A DNA stretch of 64,000 nt from Clitopilus passeckerianus (Eukaryota; Basidiomycota; Agaricomycetes; Agaricales; Entolomataceae), in assembly GCA_944990035.1 (NCBI GenBank), contig CALYLX010000141.1:678589-742588 (forward strand), in the 5' to 3' direction. The stretch's first letter is position 1. Each line of letters begins with the position of its first letter. The notes beneath the pieces are model-generated. The model searched no databases, was not told the origin of the DNA, and was given only the letters and a program-made list of their open reading frames with translations. Below are positions 12,131 through 24,628 of the stretch, in pieces. The translations under genes and the position numbers were made by a program.

Positions 12131-14121
12131 ATGGCTTCCGAAATTCTGTCCTTGGCAGCTGCGGAAGCCGAACCGGCACGTTCGTTTGTGATGGACCATG
12201 ACGTCGACATCCAGATCACTTTCTATTTCAACTTGTTATTCCAGGAAATCGTTTCTTGAAACCCAACCACGCCGTACAAACCTCCATGCATAAAATCACT
12301 GGTAAATTCAAGGAAGCTTTCCTAGGGCAGTTACCTTTGGCTGGGTCTCCTGGTACGCAGATCGCCTCTGTGGGCGACAAGCAATACTATTATTTCAGAA
12401 AGCATCGAGGCGTCAACCTTGGTGAGTAGCCGACTTAAGTATTGGGCAAAACTTCGACGGGTGTAATCTAACTCGCCGTTGTACAGGGTCCTGGTTTGTC
12501 TTAGAGAAGTGGATCACCGACCATCCATACCGTTCTGCCCATGAGCCGGCTAGAAGCGATCTTGACGTCGCCAAAGGAGCTCAAGCTCACGAGATTCTTG
12601 AAGACCATTGGGACAAATGGATTCAAGACGAGGACTGGGACTGGATGTCCAACGTCGGCATCAATGCTGTTCGCATTCCGGTAAGTTTCTCTACCCCGTC
12701 TATCTTCGTTCCTGAGCTAACATACGCACCACGCCAGATCGGATACTACCACATCTGCGGAGCAGATCCCTCTGTTCTTCCTGGAACCGACTTTCAAGAC
12801 TTTCACAACGTCTTCTCTGGAGCTTGGGCTAGAATTACTCGAGGAATAGAGAACGCCGCCAAGCGTGATATTGGCGTGTTGATCGGTACGTTGACCTCAC
12901 TCGCCTATATCACGAATTCCGCACGCTCATGCTGTTCGTTCAGATCTTCACGCCGCTCCAGGTAAACAGAATCAAGATGACCACTCCGGTACCTCCAACC
13001 CCTCTCACTTCTTTGACTCAAAACATCACCGCACGCATACTATCCATGTCCTCACCACGCTGCTCCGGCAGCTCCAGGCTCATGCAGCTACTCATAATCC
13101 ACCCCTCTGCAACATCATCGGCATCGAGCTCATAAATGAGCCCAGACCTCCCAACGACGAGGTGCTCAAGTCATTCTACACCTCTGCTATCAAGGAACTT
13201 CGCGATGTCGACCCCGCTATTCCTCTATACATCGGAGAAGTATGGCAACCCGACAAGTACGCTGGCTATGTGGATAGCGTGGCGGGTGCTGGCCCCATCG
13301 TCCTCGACCACCACCTTTACCGATGCTTCACCCCATCCGATATTCATACTGCAGCATCCGCTCATACACAAGCTCTCCTCAATCCGCAGGGAGACACGCC
13401 GCTCACTTTCGCTCGTGTCTGCGAGAGGCTTGGTAAAGCTGGAGGTGGTATGATAGTGGGCGAATGGTCTGGAGCGTTGAACCCCGGCTCTTTGAGGGGA
13501 GAACCGAACGAGGTCAAGAATTTCGTTCAGGCGCAACTGGATCTGTATGAGAAGCATTGCGCTGGATGGTTCTGGTGGACGTTCAAGAAGCAGTGGGGAG
13601 GTGATTCTGGGTGGGGATTTAGAGATGCTGTTGCGACAGGAACGTTCCCTCCTTCGGTTGGCATGAAGCTTAGGGACGATGCACGGAGGAACCACGACGA
13701 TGAAGAGAGAAGGAAGGTAGAATGCCAGTCTAAAGCTTATAGTATGTCCTACTCTCTCGCCTTCACTCTGACGCTACTAATTCGGGTGCCATAGATGATC
13801 ATGTCGGGTTTTGGTCGCAGTATCCCGGAAACTACGACCACGAACGTTTTAAGGATGGTTTCTCGAAGGGATGGGATACCGCGTTCAAATTCTTCGATTC
13901 TGGAGTCGCGAATCACTCTAGTCGTGTTCCAGAACTAGGCTTTACGGGTGCTTATGCTCGACAGACTACGCCTGATCACGGTCGTAGTTTCTGGGAATTC
14001 GGTGAGTTTGGTCATTCATCCGCTATTGGGATTTCATACTCATTTTGCTCGTCTAGAACATGGGTACACTCAAGCCGTTGATTTTGCCAAAAGGGAATTT
14101 GGCTCAATGTACTGCGTCTGA
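12131..14121 (+). CDS. GH5 family glucan 1,3-beta-glucosidase (exo-beta-1,3-glucanase)
   Basis: About 545 aa from seven exons: 12131-12179, 12245-12421, 12487-12680, 12738-12885, 12944-13741, 13795-14001 and 14057-14121, in frame. Family signatures are clear: HRGVNLGSWFVLEKWI near the start of the domain, NAVRIPIGYY, DLHAAPGKQN, and the acid/base glutamate in LINEPRPPN (about 13130). The nucleophile glutamate is in IVGEWSGAL (about 13465), followed by WFWWTFKKQ. It has the fold of Exg1-type enzymes that trim beta-1,3-glucan. The N-terminus (MASEILSLAAAEAEP) has no signal peptide, so it may be cytosolic or leave by another route. A C-terminal stretch (FWSQYPGNYDHERF, then DHGRSFWEFEHGYTQA) is extra to the catalytic barrel. 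Confidence 0.92.
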
Positions 14122-14549
14122 TTCTGTTGGTTCACTTCTCCATTCGTTCGTTATAAACGTCTGCGACCCTTCTGCATAGATTGTAATAAGTAATAAATAA
14201 ATAGTCATTCTATACCATACAGTCGGAATCGTATCCTCTCAATACTATCCAGCGTTCTCTTTCAGCCAAGGTTGCTTCAGTTTTCATTGCTAAGCTTATA
14301 AAATCTCTTACAACTCTCCTCCGAAGGAGTATGTATATCAACCCCTGACGGTACTTCATTACAGTGATCAACGATAGTCCATATTTACCACCTTCTAATA
14401 CTGTACAGTCCTAACCAGCGTTCAATGTGGTCGCCTCTAAATTCCAAAATGCCTACAAAGATGGTACTTGCGACGAAGATTATGAGCAACGGGAGTGCTG
14501 TGCAAATAGAAGACGATGAGAAAACGGAGGATGTGACTTAGAGACGGTA
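14122..14549. other. Intergenic region between convergent genes
   Basis: 3' ends of the rightward glucanase gene and the leftward membrane-protein gene. No further feature was seen. Confidence 0.4.
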
Positions 14550-15671
14550 TCACTTACTGTAGCTGGCCTGTTCACCGTCTATGAACTGGTACGTTGCGAC
14601 CCAAACTAGAGGAGCACGTCTACGACGGATCCAACCCAAAGGCGTCTGCATAATCACGAAGAAAGCTCCTGCCACCAGCAAGCTGGATATAGAGGTTGTT
14701 ATAGTCGCCGTTGCATCCGTCAGGGCTCGAGATATGATAGACCATGTGTCCAATGAGTGGGTGAGTAGCCATTGCGTAACACCCGCAGAACCTAGAGGTG
14801 AAACTAGTGTCAGTACGAGCTGCCTGAAGCAAAAAACGTTGGTATAGGGTTACCTATAATTAGGAACATGGCGGTCGAGAAAATGAGGTCAGGGGCGTAA
14901 TCTATATTGAAGAACCAGTTTAGCTTGGAAATCGTGAACTATAGGCTTTTAGTCGGTTGAGAGTGATCAGGCTATCCCGTATGGCGGTTATTACTAGTAT
15001 CAGAAGGAAGTGCATGAAGGACTACGCACCCAAGTAATACAACGACAGCTGAGTAGATATCAAGCCGGGTCAGCTTCGCGTCTGAGGGACGGGCTGTAAC
15101 TAGCACGATCTTAATCCAGAACAAGATCCAAGGAAGGAGAAGCATCGCATTCAAGACGAAGAATCCAGTAATTTTGACGAAGAGGAGGGGCTTTTCTTCC
15201 CAAGGCATAGAACCTGTATCTGCATTAGAGCTAGCGAAGAAGTTAGACGAATGCAACATTTTATGAAAGGTCGCTGACCTTTGTAAGGGTAGTACATCGG
15301 AGCCTTCTTCTACCTCAGGGAGTGAAATTGCCTCCTTTGGTGTCTTCCCAGCTTCTGTATAGGTGATAGCACCTTCATCTCCTTTGCTGACTACGTCGGT
15401 ACCGGCGCCCTCTGGTGAACTCGGCTTGCTCCTTGCATAATCAATCAGTGCGACAACCTAGTCCTGCAGGTTGAACGGGCCTTACATCGACGGTCCTTCT
15501 TCCACCAGCGCCTTGAGAGAGAACGAAACGGAGAAAGTTTTGCTTAGCGGAACCGTAGGATGCGTGACTATTATGGATTACTCCGTCATCGTCGTACCTC
15601 GCGTCCAACAACACAGCGACCGCACCGGATACCAACCCCTGGATCGTGATTGCTTGGCAACAACGAATCAA
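14550..15671 (-). CDS. Multi-pass membrane protein, unknown function (5' end approximate)
   Basis: The 3' part is firm. Exons read ITGFFVLNAMLLLPWILFWI (about 15175-15110), DIYSAVVVLLG (about 15060-15025), a stretch with NWFFNIDYAPDLIFSTAMFL (about 14935-14860), then GSAGVTQWLLTHS and an exon ending SLLVAGAFFVIMQTPLG...YSK at the stop at 14550. Short introns separate them. That gives at least four transmembrane segments and a short basic loop (WIRRRRAP). Upstream, about 15440-15290 encodes a polar acidic stretch (TEAGKTPKEAISLPEVEEGS), a probable cytosolic N-terminal part. A further exon may lie at 15671-15480. No start codon was fixed and I do not recognise the family. Confidence 0.5.
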
Positions 15672-18600
15672 GCCAACGCTTCAGTTGACTACCTTTATCT
15701 GTGACAATCCACAGGTATCCTCACCGAGTGAAGGGTATCCAAAATGACCAACCAATAATCATGAGACAGAATGTCACACTACGTACGCGTCTGCTTACTA
15801 GGAGACTAGAATTTTCGCAATCGCTTGTCAGTCCGGTGAGCCGAGCGTTTACGAACCAGAGTGTCTCGACTCTTCAACCAAGTCAAGCATGTTTCACTAT
15901 TTACGCTTGCTAGGATCCAAGGGCCTAGGCCGTTCCTATTGCACTCGCCTGGGTACATCATGATCTCGCCTTCGGGAACATATTCAATAGAACGGCTGAT
16001 GGTTCAATTCGCGTCGAAAGCTGAACAGGCTTCGAGGGACTGGTATTGTAAAGTATCCTATGTGATCCACCATTACTGCCAGTGAGCACATAAGCAGGCT
16101 GGATATTCCCGCTGCAGTGGCGAAGGATATCAATTACAACCACCGCTGAGCTTGCTAGCGTCCTCCCATCGACGTTCAAATCTCACGTTGGGGACTGAGG
16201 CACCTACCAAGTAGGTCCCTATTTGGCGATGGCCCCTGATACAACCATCGGATTTTGAGCCGCCTTGTTAGTAGTAGAAAAAATTAGGGCAATGGTGCTC
16301 GAAAAAGGGGAAGTAATTCTTGGATAATGGTAATTGTGCCTAGTCTCGTCTTCCATGCCTTCTCCTCTAGCCAGGCCGTTGAAGGGGTAATAATTGCGCA
16401 ATCACCTGGCGTCCGAGTCGACTATTCACCAAGGGCCTATTTTTGAACATCGGTACCGATGACTTTCCAAGTGCTTGAGTACCCTGTGTGTCTTAAGATG
16501 ATGCCGCAAGGCCGTACCTACCCAACAGAGAGTTTCGGGAATGCTGGAATCCTGGGCTCTTGCTTCTGTGGCCGTTCGGCGTACTTGGTTTCTGGTTTGG
16601 GCAGTGTGTTTTCTTGAACGTGATTCTCTTCCTACGGGTACTCTAGAAATACACCCTTAAGTTTAGACGGATCCAATTACCATTGGGCTTATCCAACCAA
16701 TTTAGTGGTTGTTTTATAGGGCCCGCATGACTGGATACTCCGAGTCTGTATAAAGCATATGTGTTGTCCACTCCTCTGGACCTGTTTCATGGGTGTGGTG
16801 TCACTCCCACGTGGATGACTATTCAGTCTAGTCTATGAGAACTCTTACGAATGTTATAGCTAGTACTCTGGTTTACTTCGTCGTATTCTAACACCTTGAT
16901 CCGTTGGCCTACACATCATCCCGTAGAATTACCTGGCAGAAGGATCAGTTATCTCATACATTACGGCGGGGGGCGGCAAGGAGAAAGTGTTGGGGCAACC
17001 TCGGGCTTCGGCCGCCGCATATCAACGCATATTCTATTTACCATGCTATCACAGTTTATTTTGTCAGACCGGCGCGGAAACTGTGCTTCTTGGTACCTTC
17101 TGGCGCCATTCTGAATCCGCATTACGGGGTTATCAGCGGATCTGTCGTCCAATCATGTTCATCTGATAATTCTGATTGGAAGGACTGTGTGCTGGGCGCT
17201 GCGGCAGTGTCCATGGATTCAGGGCATCCGTGGGGAACTGGTCAGATGGACTCATTGTTCCACGCGGTAAAGCCGAGGTTGTCTATATACAACGTCACTC
17301 AGGGGCAGCTTCGCCTGACAGACTGAGACGAATCCTTTCCCAGTCGGGGTGATATGTCCGACACGCTGCATCTGAACCAGTTTCGCTACTGCGCTTGTAG
17401 GCCAACCTGTTAACTGGTTTTCGGTTTTCATCGTGTACACAGTAGGGAATATGTTGGCTTAAAATATGTCTCTGCTATGAGTATCCCACCTTCAAGAACA
17501 TATATTCTCCTCGAAATGATAAAGAGCAAGGAATTCACTATACTCTCTACTCGCTTGCAGCAAGCCCAGTTCACCACTCAAAAGTCGAGTGAATCGATTA
17601 CTCTCCGAAGTTCGGTGGATTCGAGGGTGTGTTTGAAGACGAGTTCCTGGTCCCATCGTTAACAGCCGTTTAAAATTTATTTTCCCTTGAGGGATGGTTA
17701 CTGGTGCTTCCAGCTCAGTTCACGGAGGGAACACGTTCATCTCACGTCTCCACCGGTGGGGTCGGACTGCGCTACAAACAACTATTATTACTAGGTGTCG
17801 TAGCGTGCACCAATATCCTGGCGCAGTTGAACATAATACCTACAATAGACATACGAAGAAAGAGTTTACGGAACTCGGAGAGAACCAACCGTATTCTGTG
17901 AAGAACGAGCTCTAATAACACTCGTTGATGGGGTGGACCGATCAATATTCCTCCTAGGCTATATCTACCTCGACAAGTACAGTACTAACCAATTTACATC
18001 GTGCTTTCTTGCGAATCATCTGCCTGATGGCGAGACGATCCCCGCGGCACGCCTGAAATCCTGTTCTTCTCCGGGAGCTGTGCCTCCACGACCACACCTT
18101 TACCCATCCTATCATCTACCCCGCCTCTGACTCCCCTACTCCTAATCCGCGATAATGCGCCGCCTCGCTGGAGCTAGCGTACCAAAAACAGCACCCGCTC
18201 GAGAAATCCGGGAACGAATAGATGGGTATCGCCACTGATACCAGCTGATCATGCCCAACTCACCACCACAGCGAGTTGCACCTAAAATTACTCGTAACTC
18301 GTAGATCATATGTTCATCGTACGACAGATACCTGCTCAGACCCTAGCATAGCTTCGATCATCCTCATCAGTTCATGTAGCGTCAAGGAGTCATTTGATGA
18401 TGGTGTGTTCTTCGCCAAGAACATCGGGAAGGTCATGGGTTCTATCCGGTATGACAGGCGTAATGAGGCTCACGTTTTCACATTTCTTTGGCCAAAAGTC
18501 GGCGAAAACGAAGTTATTCTATTTCAATTCAGAAAAATGCTACATATAACAGAGACAGTAATCACATGAAACAATCGAAAGGTCGGGCGGGAACAACTAG
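15672..18600. other. Gene-poor stretch
   Basis: About 3 kb with many short frames on both strands but none with a family motif, sensible splice sites or codon pattern. No repeat, RNA gene or transposon was recognised. This is the longest gene-free stretch in the left half. Confidence 0.5.
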
Positions 18601-19251
18601 TAGAGTAAGAAAACAGCGATAATTCTTATCAATTTCGAAAAATATAACGAACTGTATGTACGTATGCATAATGGTTGGAGGAACAATATCTTTCAATTTC
18701 ACAGCACGAAGTGGGTTTTCCGACGGGGTGGAAAGGAGAGGGAGAATAGATACAGGCGTAAATAGCACGAGAATTTCCAGGTAGCGACGAGCGAACGGGC
18801 GAGCGAGAAGAAACACAAAAGACACGATGAAGGGTGCCGAGCCCAGAAGGAAGATCAACTGCCCAACTCGGGTGGCTCAGCAGTGGCAGTGGCAGTGCGA
18901 GGGATAGCAGGGTTTCAGATATCAAATGTGGGCAAGGGATTGGGGGTGAAAAGGTGATGGCAGAAGGTCGATGAAGAAATCCTGATACCCGGTGATCGGA
19001 GGTATGCCATATAGGTAGTAGGTACGAGGGAGGTCAACGGCGGTGAAGGTAGTAGTAGAGAAGAATGAAACGATATAAGCATGTAAGGTTCAAAGTAGAA
19101 TTGAACAGCGATGAAGAAGAGACGACAAGTATAAAGGATAAACATATAAGCGAAGAAAAAAACCATTCAGCACGTTGTTCGACCTGATACCCCATGTCGA
19201 CACCGATTAAGCCACATGCACCATGCACCATTTTGCGAAAGCTGGCGATGC
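18601..19251 (-). other. Probable 3' untranslated / downstream region of the GATA-finger gene
   Basis: Lies directly after the stop codon of the leftward GATA-finger gene. It is pyrimidine-rich on the minus strand and holds only short frames. Its role as 3' UTR is inferred from position. Confidence 0.3.
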
Positions 19252-21095
19252 TTAGGACGCAGCAGCTGTAGCCTCTTGAGGGCGAGCAGAGGGCGGCCTC
19301 GTTGAAGGCGGTGTTGGCACCTTGGCATCGCCATTCTGGTCCAGCGACGCCTTCCTCATGCCAGGCGAATTCCCATTGGAAGTCCTGCCGTTCCCTGATG
19401 GACCCTGAGGTACAGGGAGAGGAGGAAGGATGTGACCTGCCCTTGGCGACGCCGACTGAGCTGCCAACGAAGGCTCAATAGCCGGTGGAGGAGGAAGTGT
19501 CGGTGTCTGCTGGTGATGCCATGGTTGACTGGGTGGACCACCATTGGGTGTGGTATGACCAGAGGCAGATTGTGGGTCGTTGGGCCCACCAACGGATGAC
19601 GAGCTGTACTCGCGACGGTCCATGCCTGGAGGCGGTGGTGGTGGGTGGGTGTATGGGTAGTTGGGAGGACCACCTGGACCACCAGGTGCGGACATTGGGG
19701 GCAGTTGGGGTTGAACGTGCGGGGCCTGTGCCTGGGAGCCCTGCGGTGGTGACCGAGCTCGAAGCGTCGACGATGCCAACGGTCCTCTTTTGTGCGGGAA
19801 TTGTTCTGGACGAGGTCGAGAGTGGGTGCGTTCAAAGAGACCACATTTGTTGCAGAGCTAGAACAGAAACGTCAGATATGGAATAGGCGACGTGAAGAAT
19901 GATGACTGACCACTTTGCCTGGGCTCAAGTTCGAACGACGCCAAGTGGAGGTATCGGTGGTGCAGCAGTTGAAGCAGCGCCTGCGTACACGGTCACTGAG
20001 CTTGGTTGCTGCATCGTCGGTGAGGACGGTCGCAACGTTGGTCTGACTTGGGTGGGGATATTGGCCATATGGATCCCTGACTGGCTGTTGAGGCATATGA
20101 TGAGGTTGATGATGGGGTTGGTGATGCATCGGTGGGGGCGGATGCATTGGGCCTTGCAGATGAGGGGGCATGGAATTGTAATGAGGATCATGCGAGTGCT
20201 GTGGGTGGTGGTCGTAATGGGGAGGTGGTGGGTGGTACATGTAACCACCGTGGGCCATATCACGTGGCGGTGGAGGAGGAATGTAGTGATACGGGCGGGA
20301 CAGTTGAGGATCCATGGGAGGATAGCCTGGTTGGTAGTGTGGGGGCACGCCTACGGACTGTGGAGGTGTCCGGCGAATGGGCGGCGTAGCGGAAGATACC
20401 GAGGGAGAAGGCGAGTGTGGGATTTGTGCCACGGGCGGTGGAGAACCCCAACGTCTGTTTGGGTCGACAGGATCGTAGCGTGTTCTGCTAGGAGAAGAAA
20501 GAAGTTAACTACAAAAGATTTTTGGTTTATATGAAAAATGTATTGCTTACGAAGACGACATGGGTGGATACGGCTCTATTCTTCCGGGCATAACAAAGTG
20601 AGGTGGCGGAGGTGGTACAGCGAAAGCCTGCAAAGGATGTTGCTGAGGCTGATGTTGCTCTTTCTTGTCAGAATCGTAATGTGATGGAAACTGGAGAAGG
20701 GGATTGTCGATCAGGGTCAATTGATGCGCAAAATATGGCAAAATGAGCAGAAATGATGACTGACGTTGATGCGGGTTGGGTCAAACGACAACTTTGGAGG
20801 TTCTGGAGGCGCTTTGCTCTCAGAAGACTCCTGTTTTGGCGTCAGTTTATCGTTCGACGCGTCGACGTTCGCTTGTTGAAGTTCTCGCTGAGCGTCGTGC
20901 TTGGCTTTGTCTTCGTCGACAGCCGGTGCTTGCTGCGTTGCCTTTGCAGACTCTTCAGACTCTATATCCTTTGGTTTGTCGTCTGCAGAACGGTCTTGTT
21001 CACTGTTTGAACAAAGATGGGGGTAGAAGGATATCAGTACATTGCGAAGTTGAAGGAAGGTCTTTATAAACGACTGACCATCCAATCGCGGGCAT
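19252..21095 (-). CDS. GATA-type zinc-finger transcription regulator
   Basis: About 525 aa in five exons that sum in frame: 21095-21079, 21002-20765, 20690-20551, 20487-19911 and 19857-19252. A first exon of only 17 bases encodes MPAIG. The N-terminal half is acidic then Pro/His/Gln-rich (runs such as MHHQPHHQPHHMPQQP). One GATA finger crosses the last intron: CFNCCTTDTSTWRRSN...GKV then LCNKCGLFERTH, i.e. C-x2-C-x18-C-x2-C. The tail after the finger (SRPRPEQFPHKRG) is basic. The last exon is Pro/Ser-rich and disordered. It should act in the nucleus on GATA sites; low-complexity flanks are typical activation or recruitment regions. CNKCGLFE in place of the common CNACGLYY places it outside the NIT2/AreA class. 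The regulated process is unknown. Confidence 0.85.
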
Positions 21096-22327
21096 GTTGA
21101 GGGGGAGCTGTGCAGGTCGAACTGATGATGTTGATGGCAGAGCCTGAAAAAGAGAATTCAACAAACACACCCATCGTGGGAACTTTGTGAAAAATTGTCA
21201 ATAAATTTCAAACCAAACCAGCTCAACACTTTTTAAAGCTCCGCTATCGCCGGTTCTGTTTATCAAGACGCCGATATCATGATGGATTTTCATTTCGGCT
21301 TGCCGGCCATCACCGTTTTCTCCCACACACCTGCCTCAACGCCCTCTCCTCCTTGTCCCCGTTTAGTGGATGAGCATATGTGTCCTCCCACAATCGGTCG
21401 CCAGGTGGATAGAAATTTCCGGTCTCGTCGCAGAATGACTGAGCCTCCAGGACCCTGAGATAAACGTTCCTTGCGCCCCTTATCGGCGGTCGGGGGTACC
21501 CTACGCAGTCTTTGTAGAAAGATAACGACGATAGATGTTGTGTCTGCTACACCTCCAAATCGTCATGATTTCATCGAGAGGAAGGATCAGTATTTTGTTC
21601 ACCTTATCACTCTGACCCTGCACATCATCAGTGCAGCCTCGAACAGTTCCTTTCATCTCGATCGTCCCCTGTCCACTTCTTCATTAACAGCTCTTGATGT
21701 ATACCGTTGATCAAATGATATCTCCTCTCTTCCCGCCAACTATGCATGTCCCGTATACCTCGCCCGTCATCAGATGTCAACGTCTGATCATCATCAATTC
21801 GCTGCAAGAAAACACGATAATCCGTCAGATGAACCACCACTTGGTGCATCAAAATCGCCGAAATCGTTGGTTGAGTACCCCGATATTCTGACGAGTGCAT
21901 GAAGGCTTCCAAGCTTTCGTTGAGTGAGCGCTGGCTGCTCTGGCACACCCCCATGAACCCTGTCCCGAATCCCATCAAACGTTTCCATTTTTCCTGCCAC
22001 GAGGTGCCTCTCTGGCATGTGTCTGCTGTGGGTGTACGTGCTCAGGTCTCCGAAGGCGCAAACTTTAATCTGCTGGGAATGAACTTTCTGTGCTTCTTGC
22101 GGCATAGCTTCAAGCGAGCTCTTTCTGCCGATTGGCATGGTTCAAAGTGCGAACCAATCCGAGTTCTACCACATTATGCACACCCTCCAAAAATTCTCTG
22201 CATCCGTTCTTTAGGCGAATCTGTGCTTCCGAATGTTCCGGTATCATAGATACGCCGGATTCCCATCGAGAGCTTAACTTCGGCGTCACGACTTTTTTGT
22301 ATTCTACTTCTTGTCTTCACAATTACA
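21096..22327. other. Intergenic, no supported gene
   Basis: Promoter side of the GATA-finger gene followed by about 1 kb of short frames. Nothing recognised. Confidence 0.4.
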
Positions 22328-24508
22328 ATGGTGCCACAAGACCCACATCATCATGTGAATAGCCCACCGATGAGGTACAACTTCCCGGCAGCCGTAGCCC
22401 TTTTTGACATTCTTCAGACGTTGAGCGTGAATCTATCCTACTCCATTGACCAGTACAGAACTCATCAAATTTCCAGGTACGTCTCACCTCGCTATGCTCG
22501 AGACGTTGGATTGATAGTACGGTCTGGACTCTCAATCATCTTCTATCACACGGGCATCATCACAACAGACGCGTAGATCTGCTTCTGTGTCACCCCACTC
22601 GTTTCTCCCCAGGCGCTCATGGACGGGTAAACAGATTTGCTGTGACGAATGCTGTGATTTTGACTGAACTCTCTTTCGTATCTGACACTTTCTATACAAT
22701 GTCATCCAAGGCACTTACGCTATTATTTTTCCAATCCTCCAGTCAGGTGTTACACCCTATTACACCATCTTCCTTTTCGTTCGCAAAAAAGAGCGTATCT
22801 GGCTCGTGAGATTATCGGCGCAAATTTTGCGCGAATGGTGACCTCCCGACTGCGTAATGTGATTTTCATCTGTACTGTTCTGATCACAGATCCCTTCATC
22901 GCCCCCCAGCGGATGTCTTATCTTCCTACTGATATGACGCGATCATTTCAAAGAAAAGCCGGGGAGTGCCCAAACTTTGTACCATATGACTCGAACCAGT
23001 GGACAGCAGATCCTCGGGGATTACCCTGTTCAGGATCCGTTGGAAATATCGGGAGTGGAGCTGCTGTGAAGAGACGAGTATTGAAACGGTTTGCCAAAAC
23101 GAGATAAAGAGCTCAGGTTGAACCACTGCAGGTCGGGGAAATCCTGCCGACGATTCCCTGTATTTGCCTTTGTGCCACAGAGCGATTACGCCTACTCAGG
23201 TCAGCTTTGCTGAAACAAACCTATAGGGAGGCATTATTTTCGCCTACAGGATATGCACTTTCTAGATATAGGATTAATTTCGGTCCCAATTTTCTTAATT
23301 GCGATTTTGAGTTATATTGCACCTCGTATGCGGCCGCATCCTTTGGAAATACCGCGAAGGTACTGTAGGAAAGCTTAAGGTCACAAGATCCAACGGCCCG
23401 TGTCCCCTCGACGATACGGGACCGGGAACGCTTCTCCCCTGCTGGCCACAACCGACAAACCGCTATAAATCAGTGGGGTTTTCTGGACCCCCGGAACTTC
23501 ATCATGGAATGACATTCCCATCTGATATGACCATTGCTGAGTTGAATCACTTAGACCCTCGGTTCGATGATGGAGGCACTCATCAGGTGGTGGCGATGAA
23601 TATGATCGAAATACGCATCTTGTTCCTGCTCAATGATGAGTCGGGTAGAATACTGATCATTATCGCCTCTGCCTGTGCAATGAGTGAGTTTCTTGGAATA
23701 AGCGATGAGTGCTATCCAAAAGATACAGAATAATTAGTTTTATAAATATTTTGTACAGGAAGAATCGGCTTTCTCAAGTGGGTCGCCGCAAGTAATGGTC
23801 ATTTGAGAAAGCCTCAACGAACGACTGTGAGGTGGTTCTTGGTCAAAGGATACGCAGAAGGTATTCAAAAATGTCATCCTGATCCTCCAGTGACAAATCC
23901 AGTACGTTTTCTGATAGTTTTGGACACGATTACGAAGGTCCGGAATGTCTGTTCGAAGCACAGACTTTCTATTTGAATATACGAACTGTGTATATTCTGT
24001 GTCCATCTTCGAGTGTCTGCTGTGCGGCGACCAGCTGCCCGAAATTCTCAATCAGATAACCTGTCTGATGCTGCTGCCCAGCTGCGGACGCCCAAGCCAT
24101 CTCATGATGAACGCCCAGTCAACGCATCTGACAGATGTAATAGCATTGGTTTGGTGAACACTCAAGTTCGAGGATTGAAGAGAATAGATATCATACCCCG
24201 CGCGATCATTTACTCTCGACTTGTATAGAAGATACCAGCCCAGGTACACGGTAATCGCAAAAATAGCTCAAGGTCAATCACGGTCGAGGAATGATCTGGG
24301 TTCAAATGGATCCCATTTGCTGATGACCCAAGGGGTGGAGTTCTGTTATCAGCCACCTTCCGTGAGACTCGTAAGAGAGGGCAGTGTCCAGAGGGAGAAC
24401 ACATTTGGTGGAGTTGTTGTTGTTGAGAGTGCTTTCGAGGAGTTGATTCACAGACTCTGCCACCTTGGGCCGCAATCAATGGACGCTTGGAGTCGGACGC
24501 CAGCGTGA
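22328..24508 (+). pseudogene. Possible decayed membrane-protein gene
   Basis: Several protein-like pieces follow each other on the plus strand without a continuous gene model. The first (22328-22480) starts at an ATG and reads MRYNFPAAVALFDILQ; it ends at a donor-like GTACGT. The second (about 22705-22840) reads IIFPILQSGVTPYYTIFLFV then KKERIWLVRL, a membrane segment followed by a basic stretch, and stops at a TGA. The third (22892-23100) reads APQRMSYLPTDMTR and NFVPYDSNQW. The fourth (about 24320-24508) reads GVEFCYQPPSVRLVREGS to a stop. The pieces lie in different frames and some boundaries need a stop codon to be skipped. I read this as a broken gene, though an intact multi-exon gene cannot be excluded. 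Confidence 0.3.
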
Positions 24509-24628
24509 TAATTGCGACAAATCAGCCCGTTTTGCCACGTCTACCGCAACATCAAGCGCCTTCAATGAAGAACACAGGACAATCATTAGGTTGATTCGAA
24601 ATAATCTATCATAACATCATAATGTAAT

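Noticed and set aside
13225..13695. 156-aa minus-strand frame over the GH5 gene
   Set aside because: Antisense shadow of a strongly supported exon.
16904..17326. 140-aa plus-strand open frame
   Set aside because: Composition is not coding-like, there is no start context, no homologous motif, and a different frame overlaps it fully.
19899..20534. 211-aa plus-strand frame opposite the GATA-finger gene
   Set aside because: It is rich in Trp, Val, Gly and Arg because it is the reverse complement of His/Pro/Gln repeats, and it covers splice sites of the real gene.
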